Below are positions 1 to 12,724 of a stretch of 64,000 nt of DNA, piece by piece. The notes under the pieces were generated by a model. That model ran no database searches, had not been told where the DNA came from, and saw only the letters and a program-made list of their open reading frames with translations. Numbering within the stretch: the stretch's first letter is position 1; each line of letters begins with the position of its first letter. Location of the stretch: assembly GCA_017311315.1 (NCBI GenBank), contig CM029610.1, positions 11,670,728 through 11,734,727 of the forward strand. Direction: 5' to 3'. Position numbers and translations under genes: made by a program. Origin of the DNA: Dendrocalamus latiflorus (Eukaryota; Streptophyta; Magnoliopsida; Poales; Poaceae).

Positions 1-230
1 ATTAGTTGTGGCCATTAATTAGTTCAAGCAACACAACTAGCACAAAAAAATTACCTACCGCATGATGGCCGTACAGTAGAGATTGGCGCCGTGCGGTCCA
101 AATGGGGCCGATTTGTTTTTTTTAGTTTTTAGTTACTTTTCTATACATGCAAACAACGCTAGTGAGCCAAAAGCCCTACCTTTGTTCTGCAAAGAAATAT
201 CTGTGCCATGCGCGATGAGAGAACAAAGCA
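1..230. repeat. Dispersed repeat, related to 51742-51960
   Basis: This stretch closely matches 51742-51960 (shared words include GCCATTAATTAGTTCAA and TTACCTACCGCATGATG). The two copies diverge at about 230 and 51961. No coding potential is seen and the parent element is unknown. In both places a copia element of the same short-LTR family lies nearby. Confidence 0.6.
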
Positions 231-556
231 CCGAAAGCGAGGTGTAATCGCGTCTGCCCCCGCGCATTTCCTTTCCGTAATTATTGATGCATCGTTAGCG
301 CGTGCTGCACTCCTGCCCTCGCTATAAATTGTGAGCTCTCATAGTCACTCTTGCAGTCGTGATGTGGCAGTCATGTTAGCAGGTAATTCCTATGTAACAT
401 ATATGTGTACATATATGTATGTATATTTATTTATTTATTTCATCGTAATTTTTAATTTACAGTATTGTACTGTCATTATCAATCTTCATATTAATATTTA
501 TCTATTCCGTCTATTGCAAGGTATGTCTGTACCAGAGCTTCTAAAAGATTTCTACA

Positions 557-806
557 ATGGAAACATATACATACATACATACATATACATATATATACAT
601 GTATATATATGTATGTGTGTGTGTATGTATGTATGTGTGTATGTATGTATGTGTGTATGTATGTGTGTGTGTATGTATGTATGTGTGTATGTATGTATGT
701 GTGTGTATGTATGTGTGTATGTATGTCTGTGTGTATGTATGTCTGTATGTATGTATTACGTATGTATGTATGTATGTATGTCTGTGTGTGTGTATATATA
801 CCCCTA
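557..806. repeat. Microsatellite (TATG/TG)n
   Basis: About 250 bp of ACAT/TATG tetranucleotides mixed with TG dinucleotides. Open frames across it encode only Tyr/Val/Cys/Met runs and are products of the repeat. A TATAAAT-like word lies upstream at about 321, but no gene could be linked to it. Confidence 0.9.
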
Positions 807-848
807 TAGGAAACCCGTTTCTTGCTCCCGAAAGTATGTATATATTAT

Positions 849-1091
849 TGAAGAACCGTCGCTGGCGAGCTCAGTCCGATCGATTCCTCTCCTATGCAAA
901 AGAGATGATCAAATACAAATGATGCAAATAGCAGATTGGAAACACAGAGATAGGGGGAGAACTCTTGGTCTTTCTTTATTGCTTTCTATTTTACGTGTAC
1001 AAAATCGCTAATGGGACTCCCTATATATAGTCTAATGGTGAGGTGCCCACCATGGGCCAAGGCTTCAAGCCCAGGCCCAGGTTTCCCAACA
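849..1091 (-). repeat. 3' LTR of the copia element
   Basis: On the minus strand it begins TGTTGGGAAACCTGGG and ends GGTTCTTCA. It is preceded by a purine tract (AAGGGGGAGT on the minus strand, plus about 1091-1100), as expected for a copia polypurine tract before the 3' LTR. It aligns with 3860-4102 over its whole length. Confidence 0.75.
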
Positions 1092-1100
1092 CTCCCCCTT

Positions 1101-3376
1101 AGCCACTCATCCGACATGTTCATGCCTCATTGAAACTCCATAAAAACCCAGTGGAAAAAATGTAGAGAAAAAGTACATGATACATGTTATACTGTGTTGC
1201 ACGAATTGCCTCATTAAAAACCTTAGCCGATAAACTTCAGAAAAACTTGTTAAGGAAAAAGAGTACAATCCACCCAATTTCATTTAATCTTCAGAATTTA
1301 TTCTTTGGGTATTCAATCTTCGTGATTAAGTTTTAATAACGAGCTTGAGAAAAATCTCCCCTGAATTCTACACCTCTCTAAGTCTCATCATTCCAATTCA
1401 TCGTACGCATCTTTCAAAACTAGATGCTGGCAGTGACTTAGTGAATAAATCTGCAAGATTTTCACATGCCTTAGTATGTAGTACATTAATTTCGTCAATC
1501 TTTTACAATTTATGAGCATAAAAGAACTTGGGGTTGATATGCTTTATGAGATAACTCTTCATGTAGCCCGTCTATACTTGTGCAACACAAACTGCATTAT
1601 CTTCATAGATAATTGTGGGAACTTGCATAATATTTACCCCACATGACTGCTGAATGTGGTGAATCATTCGTCGGAGCCAAGCATATTCTCATGTGGCTGT
1701 AGGATCAAGGATAATCGACTAGAGAGGGGTGAATAGGAGGTTTTTAAATTTTCTTATCTTCTAAATAAATTTTCTACAAATTCAATTTAGCAAGAATGTG
1801 AAGCACTGAAACCTACACAATTCTAGTCAAGAGAGAAATAATACTAGCTCTATATCAAGCAAATGATCACAATAATACTAACAAATAAGAGCTAGAAGTA
1901 AATATGAAAGAAATGTAGACAATCGATGTTTTACCATGGTGTTTGGAAACTTGTCGGTTCCCCTAATCCACGTTGAGGTTAGCCCAAACGAATTGGACCA
2001 GCTCCACGAATTAAGCCAAAACACCTCGAGTACTCCGAAGGTACTACCACTTGAGCTGAAACCAGAAATTGGCGCTCTCTGAAAAAAAAACGTTCCGCTC
2101 TGGGGCCGGAACTTCTGGCAAGCGGAAGTACCACATATTGCACTCCGGCACTTCCGGTTGACCAGACCAGGCACCGAGCCCTCCGAGGGTGCTCTTTGGA
2201 AAAAAAAAAGGTTCCGCTTGGATTTCGGAACTTCCGGGTGCCGGAAGTGCCGCTCAGAACAGCGGAACTTCCGCTCTGCAGTAGTTCCGACGTTATAACT
2301 CCGGTACTTCTGGATTTCCAGACAGAGCACAGATTTGATTTTTAAAATGGATTTTCAAAGAATGCATTATTCTAATTTGATCCAAATAGCACAAGGGTTT
2401 TGCTATCAAGCTACTTGCCATGATCTCTTTTTATGGTACGATATTTAACCTATAATCCGGTCTTCTACCTTTTCTCCTAAGACCGGTAAAAAATAAAAAG
2501 GATCCTATTCTAAGCACAACTTTGTCTTGAGTCACTTTGATCGTCAATTTGTTCTTTAACATGCGTCTTGTCATCACTTTAGAGACTTAGCCTTTCAAAC
2601 ACTCAATAAACATGTTAGTCCCATATTCACATAAACTCATCAATTATCAAAACCATTTTTAGGGGCCTAGATGCTTTCAGTGGCTTCATACAGTGTTATG
2701 ATTTCTGAGTGATCATCGAAGTCGCTACAAGACTTTGCTTAGACGATTTCTATGAAATTGCAGTTCCACCACACAAGAATACATAGCTTGTTTGTGACCT
2801 TGCGGTATGCGGGTCCGACAGGTACCCTGCATCCGCATAGCCAGTTATATTCAAGTCTTGGTTCTTTCTGTAGAATAACCCAAGGACCTTATTTTCTTGG
2901 AGGTATCGGAAGATGTCCTTTATTGCCTGCCAGTTCATTTTTGGTAGGTTCTGCACTATGCCTTGTAATAGGTTTATAACAAATGCAATGCCCGATCTAG
3001 TGCAGTTTGCTAAATATATAAGCACTCCTACTACACTTAACTATAGGAATTCCGGTCCCAAGACTTCCTTTCCTTTTTCCCTAGGTCGGTACAAATCCTT
3101 ATCTTGATGTAAAGATCTCCCGATCGTCGGTACTTTCGATAAGTATGCCTTCTCAAAGCCGAACATTTCTAACACCTTCCGGGCGTAGGCTGATTGATGC
3201 ACTAATATTCCTTTCGGGACATGCTCGAACTGCAAGCCTAAGGAATATTTGGTTTTACCCAAATCTTTCATTTCAAATTGAGACTCCAAGTAAGAACTTG
3301 CTTCCTTTATGTCTTCCATAGTCCCGATGATATTCAGATCATCTACATATACTGAGAATATACGAAATACATTCTA
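1101..3376 (-). pseudogene. Copia RT and RNase H remnant, split by a solo LTR
   Basis: The minus strand encodes copia reverse transcriptase C-terminal sequence at about 3041-3319 (KDLGKTKYSLGLQFEH, then HQSAYARKVLEMFGF). RNase H follows at about 2750-3025 (TGYADAGYLSDPH, then FLCGGTAIS). After the inserted LTR, RNase H resumes at about 1560-1690 (EYAWLRRMIHHIQQSCG, then IIYEDNAVCVAQ). Frameshifts and a stop between TAIS and the continuation make it non-functional. Everything upstream of the RT is deleted. Confidence 0.75.
1698..2679 (-). mobile_element. Solo LTR inserted into copia RNase H
   Basis: The 982-bp block has TG..CA ends (TGTAGGATCAAGG ... CTAGATGCTTTCA on the plus strand) and an exact 5-bp target duplication, GTGGC, at 1693-1697 and 2680-2684. 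Removing it rejoins the RNase H frame (YEAT | REYAWLR-like). There is no internal domain, so it is a solo LTR left by LTR-LTR recombination. On the minus strand its start resembles the LTR at 8999 and its end resembles the end of that LTR, so both belong to one broad family. Confidence 0.8.
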
Positions 3377-3420
3377 GGATCATCGTATAAATCCATTCTG
3401 GGACAATCTTCATTGTTCGT

Positions 3421-3859
3421 TTAGCTTTTCTTGCATAGAAAGTCGCTTAAGCTCATGCCGGGGCGACAACACAGCACGGAGTCCGTGCGGGGGGTGGCAC
3501 TGGTGTGGCGAAGAGCCCGTGCGGGGGCCAGCGACGATCCGGCACGGTTGCAGGCGGCGCGACGCCCATGCGCGACGGTCGTATGGGGTCGGTGGCGTGT
3601 TCGACCGTGCAATTGTTTTTTTTTCTTTTTTTTAATCTACAATGCAATCAACATATACTCTTTCATGTAATCTACCAATTAAAATTGTGCTGGCAAGTTC
3701 GAGTTTGCTCGTGGTAGATTAGAGCGGATTTGCACCGTAGAAAATAATGTAGAAAACAAAATCCATTGAATTTAAAGCGATCTAGATACATGTAATTCAA
3801 TCTATGAGTGCTTCGATGATTACCTTCGATCCACGGAGTGGTTCGTGCTAATAACGTAT
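3421..3859 (-). other. Copia leader region next to the 5' LTR
   Basis: Directly inside the LTR the minus strand reads CGTTATTAGCACGAACC, the likely primer-binding/leader start. It continues through a stretch shared with 52540-52785 (for example TCTAATCTACCACGAGCAAAC). A GC-rich segment at 3440-3610 follows. Short frames here look accidental. The gag that should follow is deleted. Confidence 0.55.
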
Positions 3860-4102
3860 TGAGGAACCATCGCTGGCGAGTCCAGTCCGATCGATTCCTC
3901 TCCTATACAAAAGAGATGATCAAACACATATGATGCAAATAGTAGATTGGAAATACAGAGATAGAGGGAGAATTTTTGGTCTTTCTTTATTACTTTCTCT
4001 TTCACGTGTATAAAATAGCCAATATGATTTCCTATATAAAACTCAGTGATAAAGTATCTACCATAGACCAAGGTTTTACACCCAGACCCAGGTTTCCTAA
4101 CA
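3860..4102 (-). repeat. 5' LTR of the copia element
   Basis: Minus-strand sequence begins TGTTAGGAAACCTGGGTC and ends GGTTCCTCA. It contains TATATAGGAAATC, a TATA-like promoter word. It aligns with 849-1091 and with 52786-53025. Confidence 0.75.
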
Positions 4103-5585
4103 TATATGTTCTCCCGCGTCCAACGTCTTGGAGATGGGAGCCAACGGGTCATTAGTTATTTGATACTTCCATTAGTCGCATGCGAAACGGAACTGGCTCC
4201 TATAGACCGATGCATGCGTGGTGGATTAGTTCGCGGATGCACCTGCACAACACAAGTCCATGTCTCTCAGCAAAGAAGGAAACAACGTTGTATAATTGGT
4301 TAAAATTTGTAGTATAATTGATTTTTAAAAATGTAGTATAATTTGTACGGAACGAGTATAACAAATTTAAAAAAGAGTATATTAATGTAGTATACTTTTA
4401 AAAAGAGTATAACAAAATTTAAGAGAGTATATACTTACTACATGGTATAACATTCCCATAACACAAAGAAATATGCTCTTTTCAAGAGTATAAAAATCTT
4501 TAAGGAGTATATAATCACAAATTTGAGGTATATACGACATGAGAATTATAGAATTATGTACCATACAAAAAAAAGAAGTGCATCTCTTTGCTACATCCTA
4601 AACCTGTACATATTTAAGTACAAAAAGGAAAAAAATTGAAGAGAGATATCACCGTCCAAAGAAGTATCTCAGAATGGTAATGCCTTGGAAACAAAATTTT
4701 GAGACAAACAACAATGATTTTTATGGGGTACACACACTGTGTAATAAGTATCACTCAGATAACATTGAAATAAACTTGCTTCTCATTAGCTTCTAGTGTG
4801 GCATCTTTGCATGCTAAGCAGCAATCTAGCAACAAGACATCTACCAAGAGCATGCTGCTACAGCTAGCAATGCACGGTCGATTCCTTCCTAATTTGCTGA
4901 TACTTCTTGCCACCATCAATATCCTGTTGGGTATGGCATTTCACAGAACAGGTGTCACGGACCTATTCTGATTTATGACTCTAGATTTTCAAGAGCCTGC
5001 GAGCATTTTGTAGGAATATAACCGTCAACAAATATATAGCATCCTCACAAAAAAAAAATCACAGGCCGACTATCAAATGCAAATGTCAAGGTAACTCAAA
5101 AATAGTATACTCTTATTACTTGGCAACTTAAAAAGAGTATAATCTTACCCTGGCCACGAATGACATGGTAAATCAGGCTAATATCTGACAAAAAATTGTG
5201 GGTGAATTATCAAATGTGTGTAGGATATACTTTTAATTTAACAAAATCTAAGGAAAAAAGCCAACCTATCATTTGCAAAGAAGCAACTCCTAGAGCCAGT
5301 ACTACAAAGTATCCATAATCTGATAAATCAGCAGCATTTGGGCGCAGAAACCGCTTGTCAGAAATTCATTACACGAATAAGTACACGAACCAATATGACC
5401 ACAAGTGAAGGATTAAACTGGAAAGAGTGGCTTGCACAACATAATGGGAAAAACGATTAAACAGCAGTAAAGTCACTTAATGCTACAAGCACTTAGTGCA
5501 GCAGAATAAGAAATCATGAACAGTGAATAATTTGCCAGGATTTCTCGCACTGGTTATAGTCATGGATAACATAAACGTACACCAC
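4103..5585. other. No recognisable gene; AT-rich stretch at 4300-4560
   Basis: The sequence is AT-rich. Between 4300 and 4560 the motif AGTATAA recurs on both strands, as in a degraded MITE, but no terminal repeats or target duplication could be fixed. No frame longer than about 65 codons looks coding. Confidence 0.4.
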
Positions 5586-5783
5586 CTGAACATCAGCTTA
5601 TCAGTCTTCTCATTACCCACCGAAATTGTGCTTCTGGGTGCATTGCCGCCATACAATTCTCCAAGGAAGCATCTGAACGGTGAATTGTCAAGGCGCTCGA
5701 CTTCTGCAGTATCATAATAGTTGGAAAGAGGTGTAAATGTATATCTTGGACTTCTTAACTCAATATGCAAATAGCCCATCAAA
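5586..5783 (-). other. Possible orphan internal exon, unrecognised protein
   Basis: The minus strand has an acceptor-like TTTTACATCTAG, then 198 bp open in one frame, then a donor-like CAG|GTGGTG. The peptide contains YTFTPLSNYYDTAEVERLDN and CFLGELYGGNAPRS, which looks like real protein rather than repeat translation. No family was recognised. No convincing partner exon was found between 4.1 and 8.6 kb. It may be a fragment captured by a transposon or a remnant of a dead gene. Confidence 0.3.
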
Positions 5784-8667
5784 CTAGATGTAAAATATGA
5801 AACTCATCTGCTACCACTGCAATGCAATAAAGATTAGGAGCTAGACCATAAAAAAAAATGCAAATCCACATATTGGTAATGACAAAAAAAAATGAATAGT
5901 TTCCCTAATAGAAATGCATAACAATGAAAAGCATACTCTCTAATTTGCCGCTTTCAATCTATTTAGATCCAACTTTTCTAAGTATTATATATTGCTGAGG
6001 TTTGAAGTGAGCTCATATAAACTCAGTGCATTTTTATGTTCTATTTTAAAAAACTAGTACCTGCAATTGAAAGAAGGTTATAATGTGTTTTTCAGAGCTG
6101 CTCTGATGCAGACCAACTAAGAATTAATTGATGCGTAGGGATGGCCTGATCTTTCCCGGTACGTTCAGCGAGGTTCCTTCTCCTTGGATAGAGTCTTCTC
6201 CTTGTCTTGAGCAGCAAACAATATTGATAAGGGCAATTTGCACTAGTATGCAAGGCGCACACTAGAAGCAATCCGCCGAACTCCCCAAACCGTGAATTCA
6301 GCAATAAGACACGAATTAGAAGAGATAAACTTTGTAGATTCAATAGGCAATCTGAAGAATCTCCTATTCTTGCTTTGCACCAACTCAGCAAACTCCAAAC
6401 GAGAAAACTTGCAATCACGCAATCTGGCCGCCACCAACCATCATGGTGATTTTCTCCTTTATTTCACAAGTATAAAAACTTATCATATCATAGCTTAAGT
6501 TACAATGGGGCTAAGGACCTGGCCTTATATTGGTGCACAATGCATGGCCTTGACTAAAACTCGCGCACAACCTGGCCTAAGGCCGAAACAAACTCCAATA
6601 CGAACTAAAAAAGAAATATCTAAACTACTACCACCGGATTCTCTCACAATTTGCGACGTGCTTATAAGGATTCCGTGGCTGGCACCTTGTCCATTGTATG
6701 GGGTTTCGAAATAGCTTTCTAACGAGTCCAAGAACGCCCAAGTCGGACTCCATTTGTGAAAGTTATGGGCATTTTAGTGTTGGGCTTCCTGTCTGACCCG
6801 AACCGAATCCGAACTGAATTCAAATATGTATATGTTTTCTTTTCTTGTTCAAGGGGCTTCCAAATCCGTTTGGAACCTGAAAAGGAATCCTTCTCAACCA
6901 TTGGAAAACCATGGTGTGGTCGGATTTTAACCTTGCATTGCAATACTCGGACCTGTTATGTTTGGCAGGTCTCGCGCGTCTCTCCGGACAGCTCGTGCAG
7001 CATCCAATGAAGTTACCATAACTTTGTGTAGAAAGCTCCAAATCAAGTGCCGTTTGATTCGTTGGAAAGTAGACTTCATTAGCTTTCCAAATATGTGTTT
7101 TGTGTGCATAAAAAACCTCAGAAATGGCGTTGAGAACTTCATGAACATTGTAGACAGAACTGCAATCACGAGAACTTGATTGATCTTGTGCCTTCCTCTT
7201 TAGCCAAACTAACTTTCTTTCTTCTCCATCCACACCTCTAATTCCATGCATTGTTGTCTTATTTGCACTACGCAAAGGAGAAATCACATAAGCATCCGCA
7301 CGAACTAGGATATTCTTCTCTCTCTCCCATAGCCGATGGCTTCTTTCTCCTTGCGCAATTCAGCACTACTAAGCCTTGTAACTTCAGATTGCATAGATGA
7401 AGCTCAAATCAATGTAGCATTCACACTCTTGACCACATCATGCTCTCATAAAAGTTACAAATTTGCCCACTCAAGCCATGGTGCCAGAATTCTTTCTAGT
7501 GTCTAAACAACATTGCACTGTACTTCTGATCAGCTCTTCTACATTTAATCAGATATACAAAACTCATCAAGAAAGCACCTTACGTATACCCCAAAGAAAA
7601 CAGTTGGAGACTATTTCATTTTTCCATACCTAATGCTCTTAGGATATGCTGGGACAGAATTCACAAATGACGCATTCTATTTTTAAAATTCATAAGAAAG
7701 AGAATGGAGCAACACCATATCTCAAGAATTTCCCTTCAGCACTGGTGAAACGGAGGTCACATCATCGAAAAGTGATATCACAAACTAAAAAGTTTCGCTC
7801 AACTACAAATGACCAACGAGGTCTGTACCTCCAAGAATGTTGCTATATATTCTCCTTCATGAACTTTTCCTAGTCCAGCGCCAGCCTGCTCGGCCCCGAC
7901 TTCGATCACAGATCTTCGACTTCAACCTCAGCCCCCTTCGACTACGACCCCCTTTGACCACGGTGTCGACTTCGACCATGGCCCGAGAGACTCACTGGGC
8001 GTGCGACCGCTGGGCGGCGCAGGGGGGGGGCACATGGGCAGGTGCAGGAAGGGGAAGTCGTAGCCGCCATACGGCACCAAGCAACGGCAACAGCAGGGGC
8101 GGGTGCAGCAGGGGGAGGAGAACCGTGGCAACGCAGCGCCACCGGGGGGGCAGGGCAAGGAGGGAGTAGGGGGCAGCCATTGGATCCAATGACCGCCGTC
8201 TACGAGCGCCCGTCTCTCGAATCCACCGGCCACCATCGATCGTTGCCTTCTAGATCCACCGACTGTTGTCGCCGAGCATGCCTCTCGGATCCACTAGCCA
8301 CCATCGTCGAGCACCCTTTTCTCAGATCCACCAGCCACTATCGCCAAGCGTCGTGCCGCCTCACAGTTCCCACCAGTCTGGCCCGGTGGTCGAAGGGAGG
8401 GAGAGGGGAGATGGGGTGGTGGCAGTGGGGAGATGCCTGATGGGAGGCGAGGAGAGGGGCTGATGAGGTGACGGGTCTGCGAGGGTGAGAACGTGGGAGA
8501 GAGATCTGGAGAGAATGAGAGAAAAGAATAACCGAAGGTAGAAGTGGAGGGACAGTTAGTGCGAGAGGGAATATAGATGGTTAAAATTCCTGTGTTTAGA
8601 TCGGACGGCTGAGAAGAGGGAGAACGCACTGATGACCACCAACTCACATTTTTAAGGAGTAGAGATT
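5784..8667. other. Non-coding, probably old transposon sequence
   Basis: At 6500-7300 the text (response-like words such as GGAAAGTAGACTTCATTAGC, and pyrimidine-rich blocks) resembles grass LTRs, without definable ends. At 7870-8640 a GC-rich stretch gives overlapping frames in several phases with biased composition, which look accidental. No gene is supported. Confidence 0.35.
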
Positions 8668-11026
8668 TTGACTGTTGATTATATTGCTATTGTGGACATA
8701 TTTCCTTGGATCCAAAATATAGAGGAAACTCCGCCAAAATTTACATAATCGGATAATCCACAAAGTGTGCATGAACCTTATTCAAATCTTTATGCACATG
8801 TTTAGGGGGAGCTTCCTTTATATATTATAGCTTTGCCAAGCATTAATTTCAAAATTCATATTGTGCCAAATAGAATGAATTTAATGATTCCAAAGTTTAT
8901 CCCAGAGTATACAATTATTGTGTACAAGGTTTATACTCGAAAAATTAATTATTTCATCACTTGTTGAGTATTGTCATCAATTACCAAAAAGGAAAAATTG
9001 AAGAATCTAGACCCGTCATTATGAGTTAATGACATATTTTGGTAATTAATGACAATCAAATTGTGGGACTAATAGTTTTATTGAGACGAATTAACAGGAT
9101 ATGTCTCACGGTGATGTATGAATTAAGATGGGTTTATGTGGTTGATCATTCTCAAGTAATGTAAAGACTTTGGAAGATCATGTTGCTAGTATAAGATGTC
9201 GTATTAATAAAAGGGGTCGCGACTAGTAGCTTGAACAAAATAAGTGTTGATAGCTCACTTAATTGCTCTATCTCTCTCCATAGCATGATGCTAATATTTT
9301 TTTAATGTAATTTGAAAATGTTGTAGCTCATGAGAAGTCGTCTGTGACATGTGACTGGATGTTTGCGAATGTGTTTTGCAACATGTCGAAGCCCATGTTA
9401 TTTTCCCTTTTTGATGCATGATGCTAATATTTTTTAATGTGATTTGAAAATATTGTAGCTCATGCATAAGTCCTTTATGACATGTGACTGGATGTTGCGA
9501 ATGTGTTTTGCAACTCATCGAAGTCCATGTTATTTCCCCTCTGAGGCATGATGGTAATATTTGAGATGTCTCTCAAATGATTGTAGCTCATGCAAATATT
9601 GTTGCTACATGTGACTTAAGTTTGAAAAGACAATTTGAATTTGGTTTAAGTCCATGTCTTCTAGTGATGTGATTCCAAAAGATACTTGCAAATAGGTTCC
9701 ATGATCTTTTGGGAGTCATTTGTTAACTTTAAATGTGTATCTCTATAATTTACAAAGCTTTTGTGCAAAGTGGCTAAGAAATATGCATTGTCTTCTAATC
9801 TCCAGAGCCAGTCCTCAAGGTGGCGGTCTGACCGACTTTGTATATGAGGTCAAACCGGCCTAATTAATTTCACCCGGGCCAAAGGACAGTCTGACCGTGG
9901 AGCGGTCAGACCGGAGTATACATGGCGGTTTGACCAGCCAAACCGGTCTGACCGGCATGCATGTGGCGATCAGACCACCCGGCGGTCAATACCAGCATAC
10001 GGGTAGTGGTCTGACCGGTCCGCGAAACTACCATTTCTTCTTACAGTATGTTTTTTCCAGAATGACTTTTCTGATATCGATCTGACCGGTACCTTTGCGG
10101 TCTGACCAGACCTGGCGGTCAGATTGGTCCCTGGGTGGACAGGCTGACCGATTTTTCATTCTAACAGCTGGTTTTGTAGCCGTTGAGAGGACCGAAGTAG
10201 TACCGGCCATATGTTGGCGGTAGTATTGGCCCTCGGGTTGATTCTTGCACTTTTCTCATTCCAACAGCTAGTTTTTGAGGGAAGTGTATAAATACCTCCT
10301 CAAGGGCTGTTGAGAAGGTTGTTGCTGGCACTATTCCTCCATTTCTTGAGCTAAGAACAAGTCTTCTCCTATGTGCATGTGTTGCACTTAGAGAGTGAGG
10401 AGAGCATAACCTAGTGCATGTGTTGCACTTAGTGGTGGACCTTATGTCTGTTGAGTTGCGATTCTTGATTCGTTCAAGCGAGAGTCTCCAACTTGTTACT
10501 CTTGGAGTTTGCCGACTCCTATACGGCTTCGGAGACGCGGTGGTCTGATTATCTTCTCAAGAAGCTTGGGAGAAGGCCAGGCGCGTTGTAAGTGGTGTGG
10601 TGCTCGCCATCTTCGGAATGGAAGAAGAGCAACCTTAGTGGATTGAGGTGGTTAGGCTTAATTCGTAGATCTGGTTCAACTCGGTTAGGCTTACCTCGGA
10701 AACCGGCAAGTTTCCAAACACTATGGTAAAAACATCAAGTGTCATTGTGGTTTGTCATCTTGCGCTCAATTTACCTTCTAGCAATTCATATTCAAGCATT
10801 TATAATTATTGAATTGATTAGAATTCTTGTCTTCCAAGATTGTTTATATTGATTTGGAATTATGTCGTTGGTGTACTTAGTCAAACTTAGATGTTTTAGG
10901 TCTTACTTGTGAAAACCAAATAGTTCACATTTTCGTGTTATAAATTTGGTAGTAGCCTGAAAGAATTTTTAAGACCGCCTATTAACCCACCCTCTAGTCG
11001 GCCTCCTTGATCTGAGAGCCGTTACA
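8668..11026 (+). mobile_element. 3' end of a copia-type element with a long LTR
   Basis: 8668-8985 looks like the tail of an internal domain. It ends GTTGAGTATTGTCATCAATT and a purine-rich tract, AAAAAGGAAAAAT (8986-8998). The LTR follows at 8999, beginning TGAAGAATCTAGACCCG, and appears to end near 11026 (CCTTGATCTGAGAGCCGTTACA region). About 2 kb of LTR carries many GGTCTGACCGG-like words at 9800-10140. The 5' part of the element is not found. Confidence 0.5.
8999..11026 (+). repeat. Long LTR with GGTCTGACCGG-type words
   Basis: The start (TGAAGAATCTAGACCCG) and the subterminal TTTTGGTAATTAATGACAA parallel the reverse complement of the solo LTR at 1698-2679. The end (ACCCTCTAGTCGGCCTCCTTG) parallels that LTR's other end. 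Dispersed words based on CGGTCTGACCGG are inverted and direct repeats inside the LTR. The exact right end is uncertain. Confidence 0.5.
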
Positions 11027-12724
11027 CCGCTCTCAAAACTCCTCACAACACAATGAACACCTCTCTAGATAAACATATTGCCAACTAGAAATCGGTCGCA
11101 CCGCATTTCCAGTTGGACCGCTTTTCATGGCAGGTCACACTAGATCTCAGTTCAATAGCCATCCATGGCCGGTCAAACCGCTCTCGCCCAATGGCCAGAC
11201 TACCTTAGCAGGCTAATCAGACTGCTCTCAACCTGGCAGCAAAATGCAGAGAGCAAATGACACAAAGTCACACTCAAAACTTCGACAACCATATAAAGTA
11301 AAGTCAAATACTCATCACACACATAAGTGACATCTATATGGTCTCACACACTCTGAATTTTACAAACAGGTGCTTGTCAAATTTATCAAAATCAGCCTGA
11401 ATAGCTAAAACAAAATCCTTTTTGTTTCTTGGCCACAGCTCAAACAAAATCAACCATTACTGAAGACGACTATATAGCTAAACACAGGTATTCTTGTACA
11501 TCATAACTAAACAAAAGTAATATGATGATGAATGGATTACAATCCTTTTTGTTTCTTTTTTTTCTGAGGCAGACTTGTATAGTTGTATGTATGTAAATGA
11601 GCGGACAATATACACATGTACTGAAACAGCAAACCTAGATTGCATCAACTAAACTTGAGCCAGAAAAATACTTTTTAACATCTTCCCAGAAGAAATAAAT
11701 TAGCATATGTTAGTGATGTAATCAGAATAAAACCAAGGAGGCTGTTGTTGACTTGGCCATAAACTACTGGGGTTCCAACTACATACCACAATAGCTGTAG
11801 CTAGTGCTCGGAATTGTCACCAAACATTCAATATCTACAGAAAAGTAACCCATAGGAATGGAAAAAGAGAGAATTCATTATCTGGCGCTTGTTTTGATAG
11901 GCAGTTGCAGTTTTTAAGGATTGAAGGCTGACAGCATGTGTATATTCTGAACCATGAAAAGGATAATTCCCATATCACTGACAGAATGACAATCTTGAAT
12001 GTAAATTTCATTAATACAGTTGACTGCTTTAGAAATCAGAAGGCCAAATTTAAATTTGGTTAACAGAATGACAATCTTCCACTCATACTGATGTAGTGCA
12101 TAGATATGAATATATTGCAGTACCTTGAGATCATCACGCTATCAATTAGCAAATGAAATCCTGAATCCTGAGTTATAGTCACAAATATTATACAGCGCAA
12201 TGGAAATAAGCAAGAAAATTTCACATACAAAATGTAAGAAGGAAAATGACCACTGGAAGTAGATGAAAGCAGCACCTGTGGCCAGAAGTGGTGGGAAGGG
12301 TCATGCAGTGGCAGGGAAGGCGCATGGCGGGAGGCATGGTGCCCAGGGGTGGCACTTCAAGAACCAAGGCCAATGCAAAACACCTATACCAGCCTAGAGC
12401 TTTCCGCCCATCCTGTCCAAACTAGATCTTCACGTCAGCTGCCACTGGACCCCTCCCACCGCCGTACCAGCTTGCTGCCAGCCTCTAGGAGGGGGTCCCA
12501 CCCAATTTCACTAGCTCTATACATTATAGAAGCCCGTACTACTCTTCCCCCCTCTCTTCAATCTTAATCCAGTAATTTTGGTCTTTAATTATTTCCTTCC
12601 CACAAGCTTGCCGCTACTGTGGTAGAGGTGCTTTGTACCCCACTAAGGTTCCCTTAGTAGCAGCCTCTCCTGCAGTTCTCCTTGAAGTTGAAGATTACTT
12701 ATTAGTAGCGTTAACGTGGGGTAG
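11027..12724. other. No gene or defined element seen
   Basis: The left 220 bp carries CCGGTCAAACCG-like words related to the preceding LTR. The rest is AT-rich with short accidental frames. 12260-12560 is more GC-rich but has no recognisable protein. Confidence 0.35.

Larger units (their letters stand above)
849..4102 (-). mobile_element. Decayed Ty1/copia element with 243-bp LTRs
   Basis: Two related 243-bp LTRs (849-1091 and 3860-4102) read TGTT..CA on the minus strand and flank an internal region with RT and RNase H remnants. Gag, protease and integrase are missing, so the element is internally deleted. The flanks (ATTAT and TATAT) are not a clean target duplication. A solo LTR of another family (1698-2679) sits inside the RNase H region. 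A third LTR of this family lies at 52786-53025. Confidence 0.75.

Noticed and set aside
331..1011. Open frames across the TATG/TG repeat
   Set aside because: They encode only simple Tyr/Val/Cys/Met runs from the microsatellite and then run into the copia LTR.
7837..8647. Overlapping GC-rich frames on both strands
   Set aside because: Several phases are open at once with low-complexity Pro/Ser/Arg content and no splice or domain evidence.
8640..8667. Helitron-like 5' end on the minus strand (TCTCTACTCCTTAAAAATG after an A)
   Set aside because: The start fits grass Helitrons, but no CTAG end with a preceding GC hairpin was found to the left, so the call is unsupported.
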